Counted from the first letter of the stretch, positions 26,877-35,563 are shown. The stretch is 64,000 nt of DNA from an uncultured Prevotellaceae bacterium (GCA_902771155.1 CACXVS010000011.1:1-64000), one strand, 5' to 3'. Made by a program: numbers and translations. Notes: a model not told the origin generated them from the sequence alone.

Positions 26877-26918
26877 GTTAAAATCAATGAATTGTGTAGC
26901 AAATTCGAAAAAATGCAT

Positions 26919-26927
26919 TAATTTTGC
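26919..26927 (+). promoter_or_regulatory. -7 element before the CotH-like pair
   Basis: TAATTTTGC, 38 nt before the ATG at 26966. A TTG at 26892-26894 is slightly too far to be a good -33. Confidence 0.5.
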
Positions 26928-26965
26928 ACCGAAATTTGAGCATATCCATTTAGCATACCAAGAAA

Positions 26966-28675
26966 ATGAAGAAATGTATTCTATTTTTAGTGGCTGTTTT
27001 GTGCTTTTCAGCCTGTAAAACAGACCTCACTGATATTGAAAAGCGTATCGAAGAGATAGAAAAGCAGGGTAAGACCCTCGAGGAACAGAATCAGGAATAT
27101 CAGGAACAGTTAAATGACCTGAAGAATCAAGGTAACCAGATTAGCGAAGAGGCTCGTAAACGCCAGGAAGAGAATGAAAAGATTCAGCAGCAATTGAGGG
27201 AATTGGAAGATAGCCTTCATTATGTGGAACCATATCTTTATACCATGGAGTTCGTGGCTGCTGATAATCCTTATCAGTTGATTGAGAATACACCTTGTAC
27301 GATTATTGGCGACAGTGTTGTCGAGTGCAGAATCCTGAATATTACCGATGACAGGATGCTGATTCCGCGTTTCACGTTCCAAGGCTCAGTCGTGACCATT
27401 AATGGTGAAGAGGCGGAAAGTGGAAAGAAAGCATATGATTTCAGCACACCCGTTGTGCTGAGTGTTATCACAGCCAGCAAAATTAAGGACTATGTTGTTT
27501 ATGTCAATTCATACACGGGCTTGCCTTCTGTATGGTTAGATACCAACAGTCATGTCAATGTTGCAAATGCGAACCAGTATTATGGCGGTAGCATTAAGAT
27601 CATTGATGGTCCGAAGACGAGGGCTGGAAGTGGTGTCACCAAGGCCAGTGTGAAGATCATGGGTCTGAGTCCTATCAGATGGTATCGTCCTGATTTCATC
27701 CTAAGTAACAGCGAGGACCTGCTGCTTGCAAAGAATGGTTATTTCTTGAAGTTTAACAACAACATTTCATTGTTCAACGAGCCTAAGGGTACGACTTGGA
27801 GACTCCTTCCTAATCTTAACGATATGACGTTCTTGCATAATCAGACTGCTTTTTTTATGGGTAGGATCAGCAAGTTGGAATACACACCAAGAGCGCATTA
27901 TGTGGATATGTTCATGAACAGCCGTTTTTTTGGAAACTACGTGATGACAGAACGTCCTGACCTCACAGAAGAACGGGTTAATATAGGTAGCGATGGTTTT
28001 ATCCTCAATATTGGTTCCGATGAGGCTGGACAGTATTTCTATGGCACTTATTTAGAGCGTCCTGTCACTGTGATGGCTCCGGGAAGTCCTTCTGCTGAAT
28101 ATGTTTCTTATGCGAATGATTTTGTAGTTAAAGCTGAGAATGCTCTGTTTTCTTCCAATTTTACTGACGAGAATGCAGGTTGGCAGAAATATATGGATAT
28201 GGACTCTTTTGTCGACTGGTATCTTATCAATGAGATCGCACGGAATCAAGACGGAGCGTTTAGTAAGAACTGCCTCATGAATCTTGCCAGAGGCGGAAAG
28301 TTGAAGATGGGTCCATTATGGGACTTTGAAAAGGCTTTTGGAAACACCACCAAGAAAGAACCTGCAGAAGGTTTTGTGATTAAAGGCGTGAAATGGTATG
28401 AGCGTCTTTTTCAGGATCCGGCTTTCGTTGCAAAAATTAAAGAGCGTTTCGACTATTTCTATACCCATCAGCAGGATATTCTCTCGGAAATCAATGCGAA
28501 TGCAGAATATCTGAGGTATTCTGTCAAGGAGGATGATTACAGATGGGACACTTATGCTGGTTATAAGTCAAGTACGGTGAGCGTATGGGCAGCCTATGGT
28601 TCGATGGTCGATTATATGAAACAATGGCTGGTTGCTCGCATGGACTGGCTTAAGAAAGAGTTTGATGCCATGTAA
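26966..28675 (+). CDS. CotH-like lipoprotein 1 with coiled coil (degenerate kinase site)
   Basis: 569 residues: lipoprotein signal ending CFSAC, a long charged coiled coil (about 25-90, IEKRIEEIEKQ and similar), a small beta domain (about 90-200) and a CotH-kinase-like domain (about 220-560). CotH enzymes phosphorylate serines of secreted proteins. Compared with the sister gene downstream, several expected residues are altered: RGNSTW is MGLSPIRW, YADKSAIRN is LNDMTFLHN, and the metal-site WDFDLAFG is WDFEKAFG (D453, E455). It may be a pseudokinase or a binding protein. Only 26 nt separate it from its paralogue. Confidence 0.75.
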   Translation: MKKCILFLVAVLCFSACKTDLTDIEKRIEEIEKQGKTLEEQNQEYQEQLNDLKNQGNQISEEARKRQEENEKIQQQLRELEDSLHYVEPYLYTMEFVAADNPYQLIENTPCTIIGDSVVECRILNITDDRMLIPRFTFQGSVVTINGEEAESGKKAYDFSTPVVLSVITASKIKDYVVYVNSYTGLPSVWLDTNSHVNVANANQYYGGSIKIIDGPKTRAGSGVTKASVKIMGLSPIRWYRPDFILSNSEDLLLAKNGYFLKFNNNISLFNEPKGTTWRLLPNLNDMTFLHNQTAFFMGRISKLEYTPRAHYVDMFMNSRFFGNYVMTERPDLTEERVNIGSDGFILNIGSDEAGQYFYGTYLERPVTVMAPGSPSAEYVSYANDFVVKAENALFSSNFTDENAGWQKYMDMDSFVDWYLINEIARNQDGAFSKNCLMNLARGGKLKMGPLWDFEKAFGNTTKKEPAEGFVIKGVKWYERLFQDPAFVAKIKERFDYFYTHQQDILSEINANAEYLRYSVKEDDYRWDTYAGYKSSTVSVWAAYGSMVDYMKQWLVARMDWLKKEFDAM

Positions 28676-28701
28676 TGGTTGATACTTAAAACGAAAAGAG
28701 A

Positions 28702-30393
28702 ATGAAAAAGATATTTTTCCCCATTCTGCTGTTACTTTGTCTGACCGCCTGTAAGGAAGACCTTACGGACTATTATGACCGTTTGCTTCAGCGGGAGAGG
28801 GCCAATGACTCGCTGAAAAATATAAATGGCGACTTGCAGAGTCAGATTGAAGCTCAGAGGAGATACAACGAGGCTTTGAAAGAGATGAACTCGCGTGTAA
28901 AGTTGGAGTCAGACGAACTGCAAAAGAAGCTGGATAGTCTGGAAGCAACACTGGTACATGTGGTGGAGCCTAAGTTGCTCAACATCGAGTTTGTAACTGC
29001 CGAGAATCCGGCTCTTCCCCAAAACACACCTTGTACGATTATCGGCGATAGTGTTATCGATTGCTGGCTCCCCATGATAACGGTAGAGAAGTACCTGATT
29101 CCTAGGTTTACTTTCGATGGGACTCTTGTAACCATCAATGATATGGAGGCTGTAAGTGGCAAGTCGATGTTCGATTTCAAGGCCCCGGCCAAGGTGTCGG
29201 TTCATACCTCCCAAGAGACAAGGAATTACATCATGTATGTACATTCCTTCACAGGACTGCCTCTGATGCGTATTAATACGGAAGGCGGTGTGCCTATTAC
29301 CTCGAAGGAATACTATTTGAATGCTCACATGTCTTTGTCGGAAGATGTTGTGACTCGTGCTCCTGGAGACGTGATTGAGGCTGACTTGCAGATTAAGGGA
29401 CGTGGAAACTCTACATGGCACAGATGGCCCAAGAAACCTTATCGCCTGAAATTCAATGATAAGGTTTCATTGTTGGGAGAACATAAAGACCGGTCATGGG
29501 TGCTGATCGCTAACTATGCTGATAAGAGTGCAATCCGTAATCATACTGCCCTCTATTTGGGGAAGATCAGTAATCTTGATTATACGCCAAGTTCTCATTT
29601 CGTTGATTTGATTCTCAATGGCAGATATGATGGAACTTATGAGGTCAGTGAGAAAATAAAGATTTCTGGCCATCGTGTTGATGTGGGGGATGATGGATTC
29701 CTGCTTGAAGTTGATGCACGTGCCCCAAGAGAGGAAGACTCTACATATTTCTATGTCGCTCACATGACAAACCCCATCAATATTGAGGAGCCTGAGGTGG
29801 TGCATGGTGATGATAATTACAACTATGCGTACAGTTGGGTGGCTACAGCCGATGCAGTGCTCTATTCTGAGAGCTTTACGGATCCGACATATGGTTGGAG
29901 AGCCTATTTCGATATGGATTCATTCGTAGATTGGTATCTGATCAACGAGATAACCCATAACCCCGACGCCACCATGCTTTATAGTTGCTTTATGCACTTT
30001 AAGCGGGGTGGAAAGATCCACATGGGTCCCGTTTGGGACTTTGACTTGGCATTCGGTAATGTTGACTACTGGGATCGTGGACCCTATAACTTCTGGATCA
30101 AGAAATCCGACTGGATTCTCAGGATGTTTAAGGATCCCGCATTCAAGGCCAGGGTCAAGGAGCGTTACGACTATTTCTATAGTCGCAAGGCTGATATTAT
30201 GCGGGAGATTGACGCAACAGCCGTCTATCTGAAAGGCTCTGTAGGAGAGAACGAAAACAGATGGCACACGTTCTACGAGTACGTCTTACCAAACTACGAA
30301 GTCTGGGGCAGCTATATGAACGAGGTTCAGTCTGTTAAGAATTGGCTGAACCTGCGTATGGACTGGCTAAAGACCGAGTTCGATAAGATGTAG
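28702..30393 (+). CDS. CotH-like protein kinase lipoprotein 2 (intact motifs)
   Basis: 563 residues with the same layout as the upstream gene: lipoprotein signal (LLLLCLTAC), coiled coil (about 25-85), beta domain, CotH domain. Here the family motifs are intact: R234-G-N-S-T-W, KKPYRLKF, NYADKSAIRNHTAL, LNGRYDGTYEVSEKI and the metal-binding WDFDLAFGN (W445, D446, D448). Predicted to be a membrane-anchored secreted-protein kinase, possibly partnered with the degenerate paralogue. The last 27 nt overlap the convergent sugar-kinase gene. Confidence 0.8.
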   Translation: MKKIFFPILLLLCLTACKEDLTDYYDRLLQRERANDSLKNINGDLQSQIEAQRRYNEALKEMNSRVKLESDELQKKLDSLEATLVHVVEPKLLNIEFVTAENPALPQNTPCTIIGDSVIDCWLPMITVEKYLIPRFTFDGTLVTINDMEAVSGKSMFDFKAPAKVSVHTSQETRNYIMYVHSFTGLPLMRINTEGGVPITSKEYYLNAHMSLSEDVVTRAPGDVIEADLQIKGRGNSTWHRWPKKPYRLKFNDKVSLLGEHKDRSWVLIANYADKSAIRNHTALYLGKISNLDYTPSSHFVDLILNGRYDGTYEVSEKIKISGHRVDVGDDGFLLEVDARAPREEDSTYFYVAHMTNPINIEEPEVVHGDDNYNYAYSWVATADAVLYSESFTDPTYGWRAYFDMDSFVDWYLINEITHNPDATMLYSCFMHFKRGGKIHMGPVWDFDLAFGNVDYWDRGPYNFWIKKSDWILRMFKDPAFKARVKERYDYFYSRKADIMREIDATAVYLKGSVGENENRWHTFYEYVLPNYEVWGSYMNEVQSVKNWLNLRMDWLKTEFDKM

Positions 30394-31395
30394 AATCTCT
30401 TCGTGAGTCGAGAGATTGAAGTCACCCGGAATGGTGTTCTTCAGTGCAGCAGCAGCTAACGAATAGTTCAGTTGCTGTTGTCTGTCTTCGGGGAACAGTT
30501 TAAGCGCATGCAGCCATCCGCCCATAAAGGCATCGCCCACTCCTACTGGGTCCACCACGTCGGTAATGTCCATAATGGGCGCCTGAAGCAACTCGCCTTC
30601 AGTCCAAAGCAGACCTGTCAGTGTGTGATGTTTAGACGACACGATATTACGCATGCCCATCATCCAGTTCTTCAGGCGTGGGAATTGCCTATGCAATTCA
30701 TCGAACCACTCACCATATTCTTTCATCTGCATCTTGAAGTTCGAGTCCGTAGCAGTGAAAGGCGGTTGTGGGTGCTGACTGAGCCATTCGAACTCGATGG
30801 CATCACCAAACATCATGTCGCAACGTGAGAGCATACTGCTGAGGGTTTCGCGAGGGTCGGCACCATATTTCCACAGATTCTTGCGGTAGTTGATGTCAAA
30901 ACAGACGGTAACGCCTAGTTCGTCAGCAATGTCGAGAGCCTCAAATGTCGCATTTGCGGCTTGTTGCGAGATGGCTGCAGTAATGCCCGACACGTGGAAG
31001 TAAGCACAATCCTTCAGGATCTCGCGCCAGGGAATCATACCTGGCTTCAGGTCGTAATAGGCAGAGTTCGCACGGTCATATATCACTTTGGCGGCACGCA
31101 TACCTGCTCCAGGTTCGAAGTAATAGGTGCCAATGCGATTTCCACCATAGAGCACATGACTGGTGTCCACGCCTAACTGAGCCAGGCACATGGCTCCAGC
31201 ATGACCTACAGGAGTGTCAGGAAGTCGGGTTATATAGGTCACGTCTTCCCCCAGTGTAGCCAGTGATACTGCTACGTTGGCCTCACTGCCACCATACTTA
31301 CTTGTGAACATATCTCCTTGAGCCAGTCTCAAGTGGTCTGGCTTCGAAAAACGGAGCAATAACTCTCCGAAAGTTACGATTTTGTGTCTGTTCAT
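30367..31395 (-). CDS. kdgK: PfkB-family sugar kinase, probably 2-dehydro-3-deoxygluconokinase
   Basis: 342 residues from the ATG at 31395 (MNRHKIVTFGELLLRFS). PfkB fold with GGSEANVAVSLATLG (substrate site) and the C-terminal DPVGVGDAFMGG carrying the catalytic Asp. The GELLLRFS and EPGAGMRAAKVIYDR segments are typical of KDG kinases, which make 2-keto-3-deoxy-6-phosphogluconate from uronic-acid breakdown. No aldolase or uronate gene is adjacent, so the substrate is inferred. Its 3' end overlaps the CotH-2 gene by 27 bp. Confidence 0.82.
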   Translation of the reverse strand: MNRHKIVTFGELLLRFSKPDHLRLAQGDMFTSKYGGSEANVAVSLATLGEDVTYITRLPDTPVGHAGAMCLAQLGVDTSHVLYGGNRIGTYYFEPGAGMRAAKVIYDRANSAYYDLKPGMIPWREILKDCAYFHVSGITAAISQQAANATFEALDIADELGVTVCFDINYRKNLWKYGADPRETLSSMLSRCDMMFGDAIEFEWLSQHPQPPFTATDSNFKMQMKEYGEWFDELHRQFPRLKNWMMGMRNIVSSKHHTLTGLLWTEGELLQAPIMDITDVVDPVGVGDAFMGGWLHALKLFPEDRQQQLNYSLAAAALKNTIPGDFNLSTHEEILHLIELGL

Positions 31396-31417
31396 ATCTG
31401 TTTTTGTGATTTTCCTC

Positions 31418-32182
31418 TTAGGGTTGGCTTTCACCTTCAATGTATTGTGACATCAGCAAGTGATCTCCGTCATAGACCACATAGCTGAACTGTGTAATCC
31501 AGTCGCCCAGAATAATCATTCGAGCCTTCTTTGTCAGCTGCAGATCCACCTCGATATGGCGGTGACCATAGATGAAATAGTCCACATTAGGGTGACTTTG
31601 GATGTATCTCTTTGTGAAAAGCACCAGATGTTCGCGGTTTTCACCCATATAGGGCGGCTCTTCTCCGTTAGGGCGCTTCAGTCTGGAGTGTTTGGCCCAG
31701 TTCAGGCCGAACCACATGGCCCACCGAGGATGAATAGTTGAAAAGGCCCATTGGCAGAATTTGGCATGGAAGATGGTACGGATCACCTTAAATTTCTTGT
31801 CGGGATCGCCCAGTCCGTCACCATGAGCCAGGAAGAACATCTTACCATAGATCTCCGTTGTCTCAGGCCGTTTATGCAGGATGACACCACATTCCTTTTC
31901 CAGATATTCGTAGGCCCAGATGTCATGGTTGCCCGTGAAGAAATGTATCTCCACGCCCCTATCCGTGAGTTCTGAGATCTTACCCAGGAATCGGGTATAG
32001 CCTTTTGGCACTACATATTTATATTCGTACCAAAAGTCGAACATATCCCCCAGCAGATAGATGGCAGCCGCCTTCTCCTTGATACTGTCGAGAAAGCGCA
32101 CCAGTCTTCGCTCTTGCATCCTTCCGTGAGGGATGGCGAGTGACCCGAGATGGGCATCGGAAAGGAAATATACGTTCTTCAT
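31418..32182 (-). CDS. lpxH: UDP-2,3-diacylglucosamine diphosphatase, LpxH-type
   Basis: 254 residues from the ATG at 32182, one base after the stop of the upstream DUF59 gene; an earlier in-frame TTG is less likely. Calcineurin-like metallophosphatase with the metal motifs FLSDAHLGS, LLGDMFDFWYEY, FTGNHD, LAHGDGLG and YGHRHI. Cleaves UDP-diacylglucosamine to lipid X in lipid A synthesis at the inner membrane. Co-transcribed with the DUF59 gene and perhaps kdgK. Confidence 0.87.
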   Translation of the reverse strand: MKNVYFLSDAHLGSLAIPHGRMQERRLVRFLDSIKEKAAAIYLLGDMFDFWYEYKYVVPKGYTRFLGKISELTDRGVEIHFFTGNHDIWAYEYLEKECGVILHKRPETTEIYGKMFFLAHGDGLGDPDKKFKVIRTIFHAKFCQWAFSTIHPRWAMWFGLNWAKHSRLKRPNGEEPPYMGENREHLVLFTKRYIQSHPNVDYFIYGHRHIEVDLQLTKKARMIILGDWITQFSYVVYDGDHLLMSQYIEGESQP

Positions 32183-32183
32183 G

Positions 32184-32504
32184 TCAATCAAATCCTAGTT
32201 CAACCCGGGCTTCTTCCGACATCATCGACTGGTCCCATGCAGGCTCGAAGACGAGGTTGACATTGGCATTCTTGATACCCTCAAGACTCTCCACCTTCGT
32301 GCGTACATCTTCTAATATATAATCGGCTGCAGGACAATTCGGAGCTGTAAATGTCATATCCAGTTCTACCGATGAGTCTTCCTGAACGTCAATCTTGTAA
32401 ATCATCCCCAGGTCGTAGATGTTGACGGGGATCTCCGGATCATAGACGGTCTTCAGCACATCCACAATCCGCTCTTCTAGTAGTGTTTTCTCTTCCTGTG
32501 TCAT
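32184..32504 (-). CDS. DUF59/MIP18 family Fe-S assembly protein
   Basis: 106 residues from the ATG at 32504. Single MIP18/DUF59 domain: VYDPEIPVNIYDLGMIYKID and the TAPNCPAADYI segment with the conserved Cys that binds metal. Relatives (SufT, PaaD) take part in maturing Fe-S proteins. The ATG is only 7 nt after a strong -7 element, so the mRNA is probably leaderless. The stop lies one base before lpxH. Confidence 0.87.
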   Translation of the reverse strand: MTQEEKTLLEERIVDVLKTVYDPEIPVNIYDLGMIYKIDVQEDSSVELDMTFTAPNCPAADYILEDVRTKVESLEGIKNANVNLVFEPAWDQSMMSEEARVELGFD

Positions 32505-32511
32505 AATCGCT

Positions 32512-32544
32512 GCAAAGATACGCATTTTTACCAAAATAAACCAA
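32512..32544 (-). promoter_or_regulatory. Promoter of the DUF59-lpxH unit
   Basis: Minus strand: -33 TTG (32544-32542), 21-nt spacer, -7 TATCTTTGC (32520-32512). The ATG at 32504 comes 7 nt after the -7 element. Confidence 0.65.
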
Positions 32545-32611
32545 TCTTTGCGCCATTTTTGATAAAAAACTCTTTAGTTTGATATATTTGTACGGCCTTC
32601 AGGAAGGTTTG

Positions 32612-33301
32612 TCAGCACTTGCCGAGTTCGTGGTACGAGTAATATTGTCCGTCGGTGATGATGACATGATCGAGGAAGTGGATGTTCATCACTTCGCAGG
32701 CCCGTTTGATACTTTTGGTCAGATTATCGTCACACTGGCTGGGTTTGAGGTTGCCAGATGGATGGTTGTGGCATACGGCGAGGATGGTGCAGTTGGCCAG
32801 GACGGCTTCTTTCATAATAATCCGGATGTCCACAGAAGTCTCAGTGATACCCCCATGCGAGATTTTGACTTTCTTGATGAGACGGTAATGCTGGTTGAGC
32901 AGTAATACCCAGAACTCCTCTACATCGAGGTCCTGCATCACAGGGTGCATGTGGTTGTAGATACGAGTGGCCGTACCGAGGTCAGGTCGTTCTTCGGGAC
33001 TTTCCATCTGACGTCGCTTGCCCAGTTCGCAGGCGGCGAGGATGCTGATGGCTTTTGCCTCACCAATGCCGTTATATGCACAGAGATCGTGGATGGACTT
33101 TTTCCCAAGGGTATTCAGGTTGTTGTTACAGTCTGCCAGGATATGTTTCATCAGTTCGACGGCGCTCTCTTTTGTAGAGCCAGAACCGATAAGGATGGCT
33201 AACAACTCGGCATTGCTCAATGCTTCTGCCCCAAGACTTGCCATTCTTTCACGCGGACGATCTTCCTCTGCCCATTCTGCTATTTTGAGTTTATAGTTCA
33301 T
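32612..33301 (-). CDS. radC: RadC/DUF2466 family JAMM protein
   Basis: 229 residues: N-terminal helix-hairpin-helix region (LCAYNGIGEAKAISIL) and a C-terminal MPN/JAMM domain with the zinc motif HNHPSGNLKPSQCD. Named RadC after an E. coli gene, but a repair role is doubtful; related proteins occur in mobile elements and competence regulons. The ATG at 33301 lies directly beside a heptad-type repeat and 19 nt after the four-helix-bundle gene. Confidence 0.92.
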   Translation of the reverse strand: MNYKLKIAEWAEEDRPRERMASLGAEALSNAELLAILIGSGSTKESAVELMKHILADCNNNLNTLGKKSIHDLCAYNGIGEAKAISILAACELGKRRQMESPEERPDLGTATRIYNHMHPVMQDLDVEEFWVLLLNQHYRLIKKVKISHGGITETSVDIRIIMKEAVLANCTILAVCHNHPSGNLKPSQCDDNLTKSIKRACEVMNIHFLDHVIITDGQYYSYHELGKC

Positions 33302-33306
33302 AGATT

Positions 33307-33320
33307 ATAGTTATGATTAC
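33307..33320 (+). repeat. 14-bp terminal inverted repeat, left copy
   Basis: ATAGTTATGATTAC. Perfect inverted match at 33710-33723; the two enclose the four-helix-bundle gene. The same 14-mer ends the heptad array at 53317-53330. Confidence 0.7.
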
Positions 33321-33692
33321 TTATAGTATTCCATTTTTTCTTTTCATAGTAACAATAGAACTGGTAAGCATTTTCCCGATTTCTACATTATCACTATAGA
33401 TTGATTCGAACTCTTTTTCGTTCAAGTAATCACCTTCCTTAAGGCATTTTAACCAATATTCGGTTTCTCCAGATTCTTTTAGTGCAATACTTAATTTATT
33501 AATGAAGTCGGCAGAACTTTGAGCATTTTTGCTTTCGGCAATATTTGCGCCAATACTTGTACCGCTCCGGTAAATCTGCTTTGACATGACTTGCTCATGC
33601 TTTGTCTTTATCAAATAATGGTATAACTTAATAATCCTTTTTGCAAAAGCTTCACTTTTGGCTTGTAAAGGGCTTTCTATTCGTTTCATCAT
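33321..33692 (-). CDS. Four-helix-bundle protein (S23/TIGR02436 type)
   Basis: 123 residues; all helical, with the family pattern EAFAKRIIKLYHYL, QIYRSGTSIGANIAES (the conserved R-S-x-S/T-I-x-A-N-I-A-E-S motif), ESGETEYWLKCL. These small proteins were first seen in 23S rRNA intervening sequences and also occur as free-standing, mobile-looking genes; their function is unclear, though some relatives (Avd) bind nucleic acid in retroelements. The gene is much more AT-rich than its neighbours and is bracketed by a 14-bp perfect inverted repeat, suggesting it was inserted between radC and the glycosyltransferase gene. Confidence 0.85.
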   Translation of the reverse strand: MMKRIESPLQAKSEAFAKRIIKLYHYLIKTKHEQVMSKQIYRSGTSIGANIAESKNAQSSADFINKLSIALKESGETEYWLKCLKEGDYLNEKEFESIYSDNVEIGKMLTSSIVTMKRKNGIL

Positions 33693-33709
33693 AGCTTATC
33701 AGTTTAAAG

Positions 33710-33752
33710 GTAATCATAACTATCAACTATTCGCTATCCGCTATCAACTATA
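33710..33752 (-). repeat. Heptad array with right copy of the 14-bp inverted repeat
   Basis: Read on the minus strand: TATAGTT, GATAGCG, GATAGCG, AATAGTT, GATAGTT, ATGATTA, C. It begins inside the last codons and TGA stop of the glycosyltransferase gene. Its ATG is not used in frame by the four-helix-bundle gene, unlike other arrays of this kind. Confidence 0.65.
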
Positions 33753-34781
33753 AAAGTTTTTTTCGAATGCTTGGAATTCATCTTGTTTCAGTACGCATCG
33801 CTTCCACCACGACTCGATGAAGCCGAACCCGTAGCCCATCAACTGAACAAAGGCTGCGGGCACAGAGAGGATTCCCACTTTCAGACTCTTGTTCTTGACG
33901 CTGGAATCAATACAGATCAGGAGACTATATAATATAATAGGTATCCAGGGGGCGAAACACATCCAGTAAAACTGGTCGCGATCGACGTAGTGCATCAAGG
34001 CACGCCCTACGGCAGAGATGAGAATGAGTCCGATAACACCCACGGTAAAGACGGTGGGCAACAGGTGGACAAGTTTCATCGTGCCAGGATGGCGCTTTTC
34101 GAGATTGATACGTGCGATACCACTATTATAAACTTGACGGAAGAACTTTCGGAAGTCTGTGCGCCGTTTGTGCCAAACCCATGCCTCAGGGAAGAGCCTT
34201 GGCTTATAACCTGCCTCGACGATGCGGTATGAGAAGTCGATGTCCTCGCCAAAGCGCATTTTCGAGAAACCGCTCAGTTGCAGATAAACATCACGCCGGA
34301 TGCCCATGTTGAACGAACGGGGATAGAACTTGTCGAGTTTGGCCTTGCCGCCACGGATACCACCCGTGGTAAAGAACGAGGTCATCGAATAACTGATGGC
34401 TTTCTGGATGGGGGTGAACGAGGGGTGAGCAGCATCGGGACCACCGAAAGCTTCGGTAGGCTCCTGTGCCAATGACTTATCAACGGCTTCGAGATAGCCA
34501 TTTGGTAATACGACGTCGCTGTCTAATATAATAAGGTAGTCGCCCTTGGCACGCTCAGCCCCAAAGTTGCGACTCTGACCCGGACCACTGTTCTCCTTAG
34601 CATAATAAGACAAAGAAAGGATGCCTGCGTACTTGTCGCAGACATCCTTACAGGTCTTTACCGATCCGTCTTCCACAATGATGACCTCGAAATCCCTTAG
34701 TGTCTGATTAGATAGGCTTTCGAGTAATTCGTCCACTTCATCAGGACGGTTATAGACGGGAACAATGATCGAATACTTCAA
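33744..34781 (-). CDS. Family 2 glycosyltransferase
   Basis: 345 residues if started at the TTG at 34781, giving the normal family N-terminus (L/M)KYSIIVPVYNRPDEV. No ATG is available: an in-frame stop lies just before the other candidate, TTG at 34802, and both TTGs lie inside a tandem repeat. GT-A fold motifs: VIIVEDGS, DYLIILDSDVVLPNG (DSD metal site), then a RFGEDIDFSYRI segment (the usual G-E-D acceptor site). Two C-terminal membrane helices (VGVIGLILISAVG and around YSLLICI). Predicted inner-membrane transferase of envelope polysaccharide synthesis. Follows efp. Confidence 0.82.
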   Translation of the reverse strand: MKYSIIVPVYNRPDEVDELLESLSNQTLRDFEVIIVEDGSVKTCKDVCDKYAGILSLSYYAKENSGPGQSRNFGAERAKGDYLIILDSDVVLPNGYLEAVDKSLAQEPTEAFGGPDAAHPSFTPIQKAISYSMTSFFTTGGIRGGKAKLDKFYPRSFNMGIRRDVYLQLSGFSKMRFGEDIDFSYRIVEAGYKPRLFPEAWVWHKRRTDFRKFFRQVYNSGIARINLEKRHPGTMKLVHLLPTVFTVGVIGLILISAVGRALMHYVDRDQFYWMCFAPWIPIILYSLLICIDSSVKNKSLKVGILSVPAAFVQLMGYGFGFIESWWKRCVLKQDEFQAFEKNFYS

Positions 34782-34817
34782 TGTGGAATCTTCAATCTTC
34801 AATGTTCAATCTTCAAT
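34776..34817 (-). repeat. Heptad array (6 x 7 bp) at the efp/glycosyltransferase junction
   Basis: Minus strand units: ATTGAAG, ATTGAAC, ATTGAAG, ATTGAAG, ATTCCAC, ATTGAAG. It lies 7 nt after the efp stop and contains the TTG start candidates of the glycosyltransferase. Confidence 0.7.
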
Positions 34818-34824
34818 AGAAGAA

Positions 34825-35391
34825 TTATTCCTTGACGCGCTGCAGATAGCTGCCATCACGGGTATCTACCTGAATCAGGTCGCCCTCGTTGATAAACAGG
34901 GGAACGCGCACCTCAACACCCGTCTCCAGTGTAGCGGGCTTCAGCGTGTTGGTAGCAGTATCACCCTTAATACCAGGCTCTGAATGAGTTACGCGGAGCA
35001 CGGTCTTAACAGGCATCTCAGCATAGAGAATGGTACCGTCGGTGGTGTCGGAAACTACTTCCACGATATCGCTCTCCTTCATGTACTCATGACCAATAAC
35101 GAGCTCGTTGTCGATAGGAATCTGCTCGAAAGTCTCCTGGTTCATAAAGATGCGTCCACTCTGGTCCTCATAGAGATACTGATAGGGACGACGCTCGATA
35201 ATCACGTCTTCCAGTTTCTCACCGATGTTGAAACGGCGCTCCAGCACACGGCCATCGCTGACGTTCTTCACCTTAATAATCATAATGGTGTTACCCTTAC
35301 CTGGCTTTCTGTGCTGAAAATCGATGCACACCCAGATGCCACCGTCCATGCGAATAGCGGTGCCTTTTTTAATGTCTTGTGAATTAATCAT
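34825..35391 (-). CDS. efp: Elongation factor P
   Basis: 188 residues, the standard EF-P length, from the ATG at 35391 (MINSQDIKKGTAIRMDG). Relieves ribosome stalling at proline runs. Three beta-barrel domains; the loop that reaches the peptidyl-transfer centre reads HRKPGKGN with lysine K32 at the tip, the residue that is modified in many species. Preceded by a TACCTTTGC -7 element. The longer upstream open frame is intergenic. Confidence 0.95.
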   Translation of the reverse strand: MINSQDIKKGTAIRMDGGIWVCIDFQHRKPGKGNTIMIIKVKNVSDGRVLERRFNIGEKLEDVIIERRPYQYLYEDQSGRIFMNQETFEQIPIDNELVIGHEYMKESDIVEVVSDTTDGTILYAEMPVKTVLRVTHSEPGIKGDTATNTLKPATLETGVEVRVPLFINEGDLIQVDTRDGSYLQRVKE

Positions 35392-35426
35392 ATACCTAAA
35401 ATTGTTACTTTTTATCGATTTCGGGT

Positions 35427-35435
35427 GCAAAGGTA
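35427..35435 (-). promoter_or_regulatory. -7 element of efp
   Basis: TACCTTTGC on the minus strand, 35 nt before the efp ATG; weak -33. Divergent from the rpmH promoter. Confidence 0.55.
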
Positions 35436-35486
35436 CTGATTTTTTGGAAAAAAACATAAAAACTTGCACTAATTTTCGCATATTTC

Positions 35487-35518
35487 TTGCGTAATTCAAA
35501 AGAAATGAGTACTTTTGC
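35487..35518 (+). promoter_or_regulatory. Promoter of rpmH
   Basis: -33 TTG (35487-35489), 20-nt spacer, -7 TACTTTTGC (35510-35518), leader about 43 nt. Confidence 0.65.
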
Positions 35519-35563
35519 ACCCCAAATCGGTTAAAACGTAACAAATTAAATAAGAATAAAGCA

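Noticed and set aside
32535..32611. Terminator after radC
   Set aside because: Only a 4-bp stem before a T-run (near 32568-32577); too weak to list.
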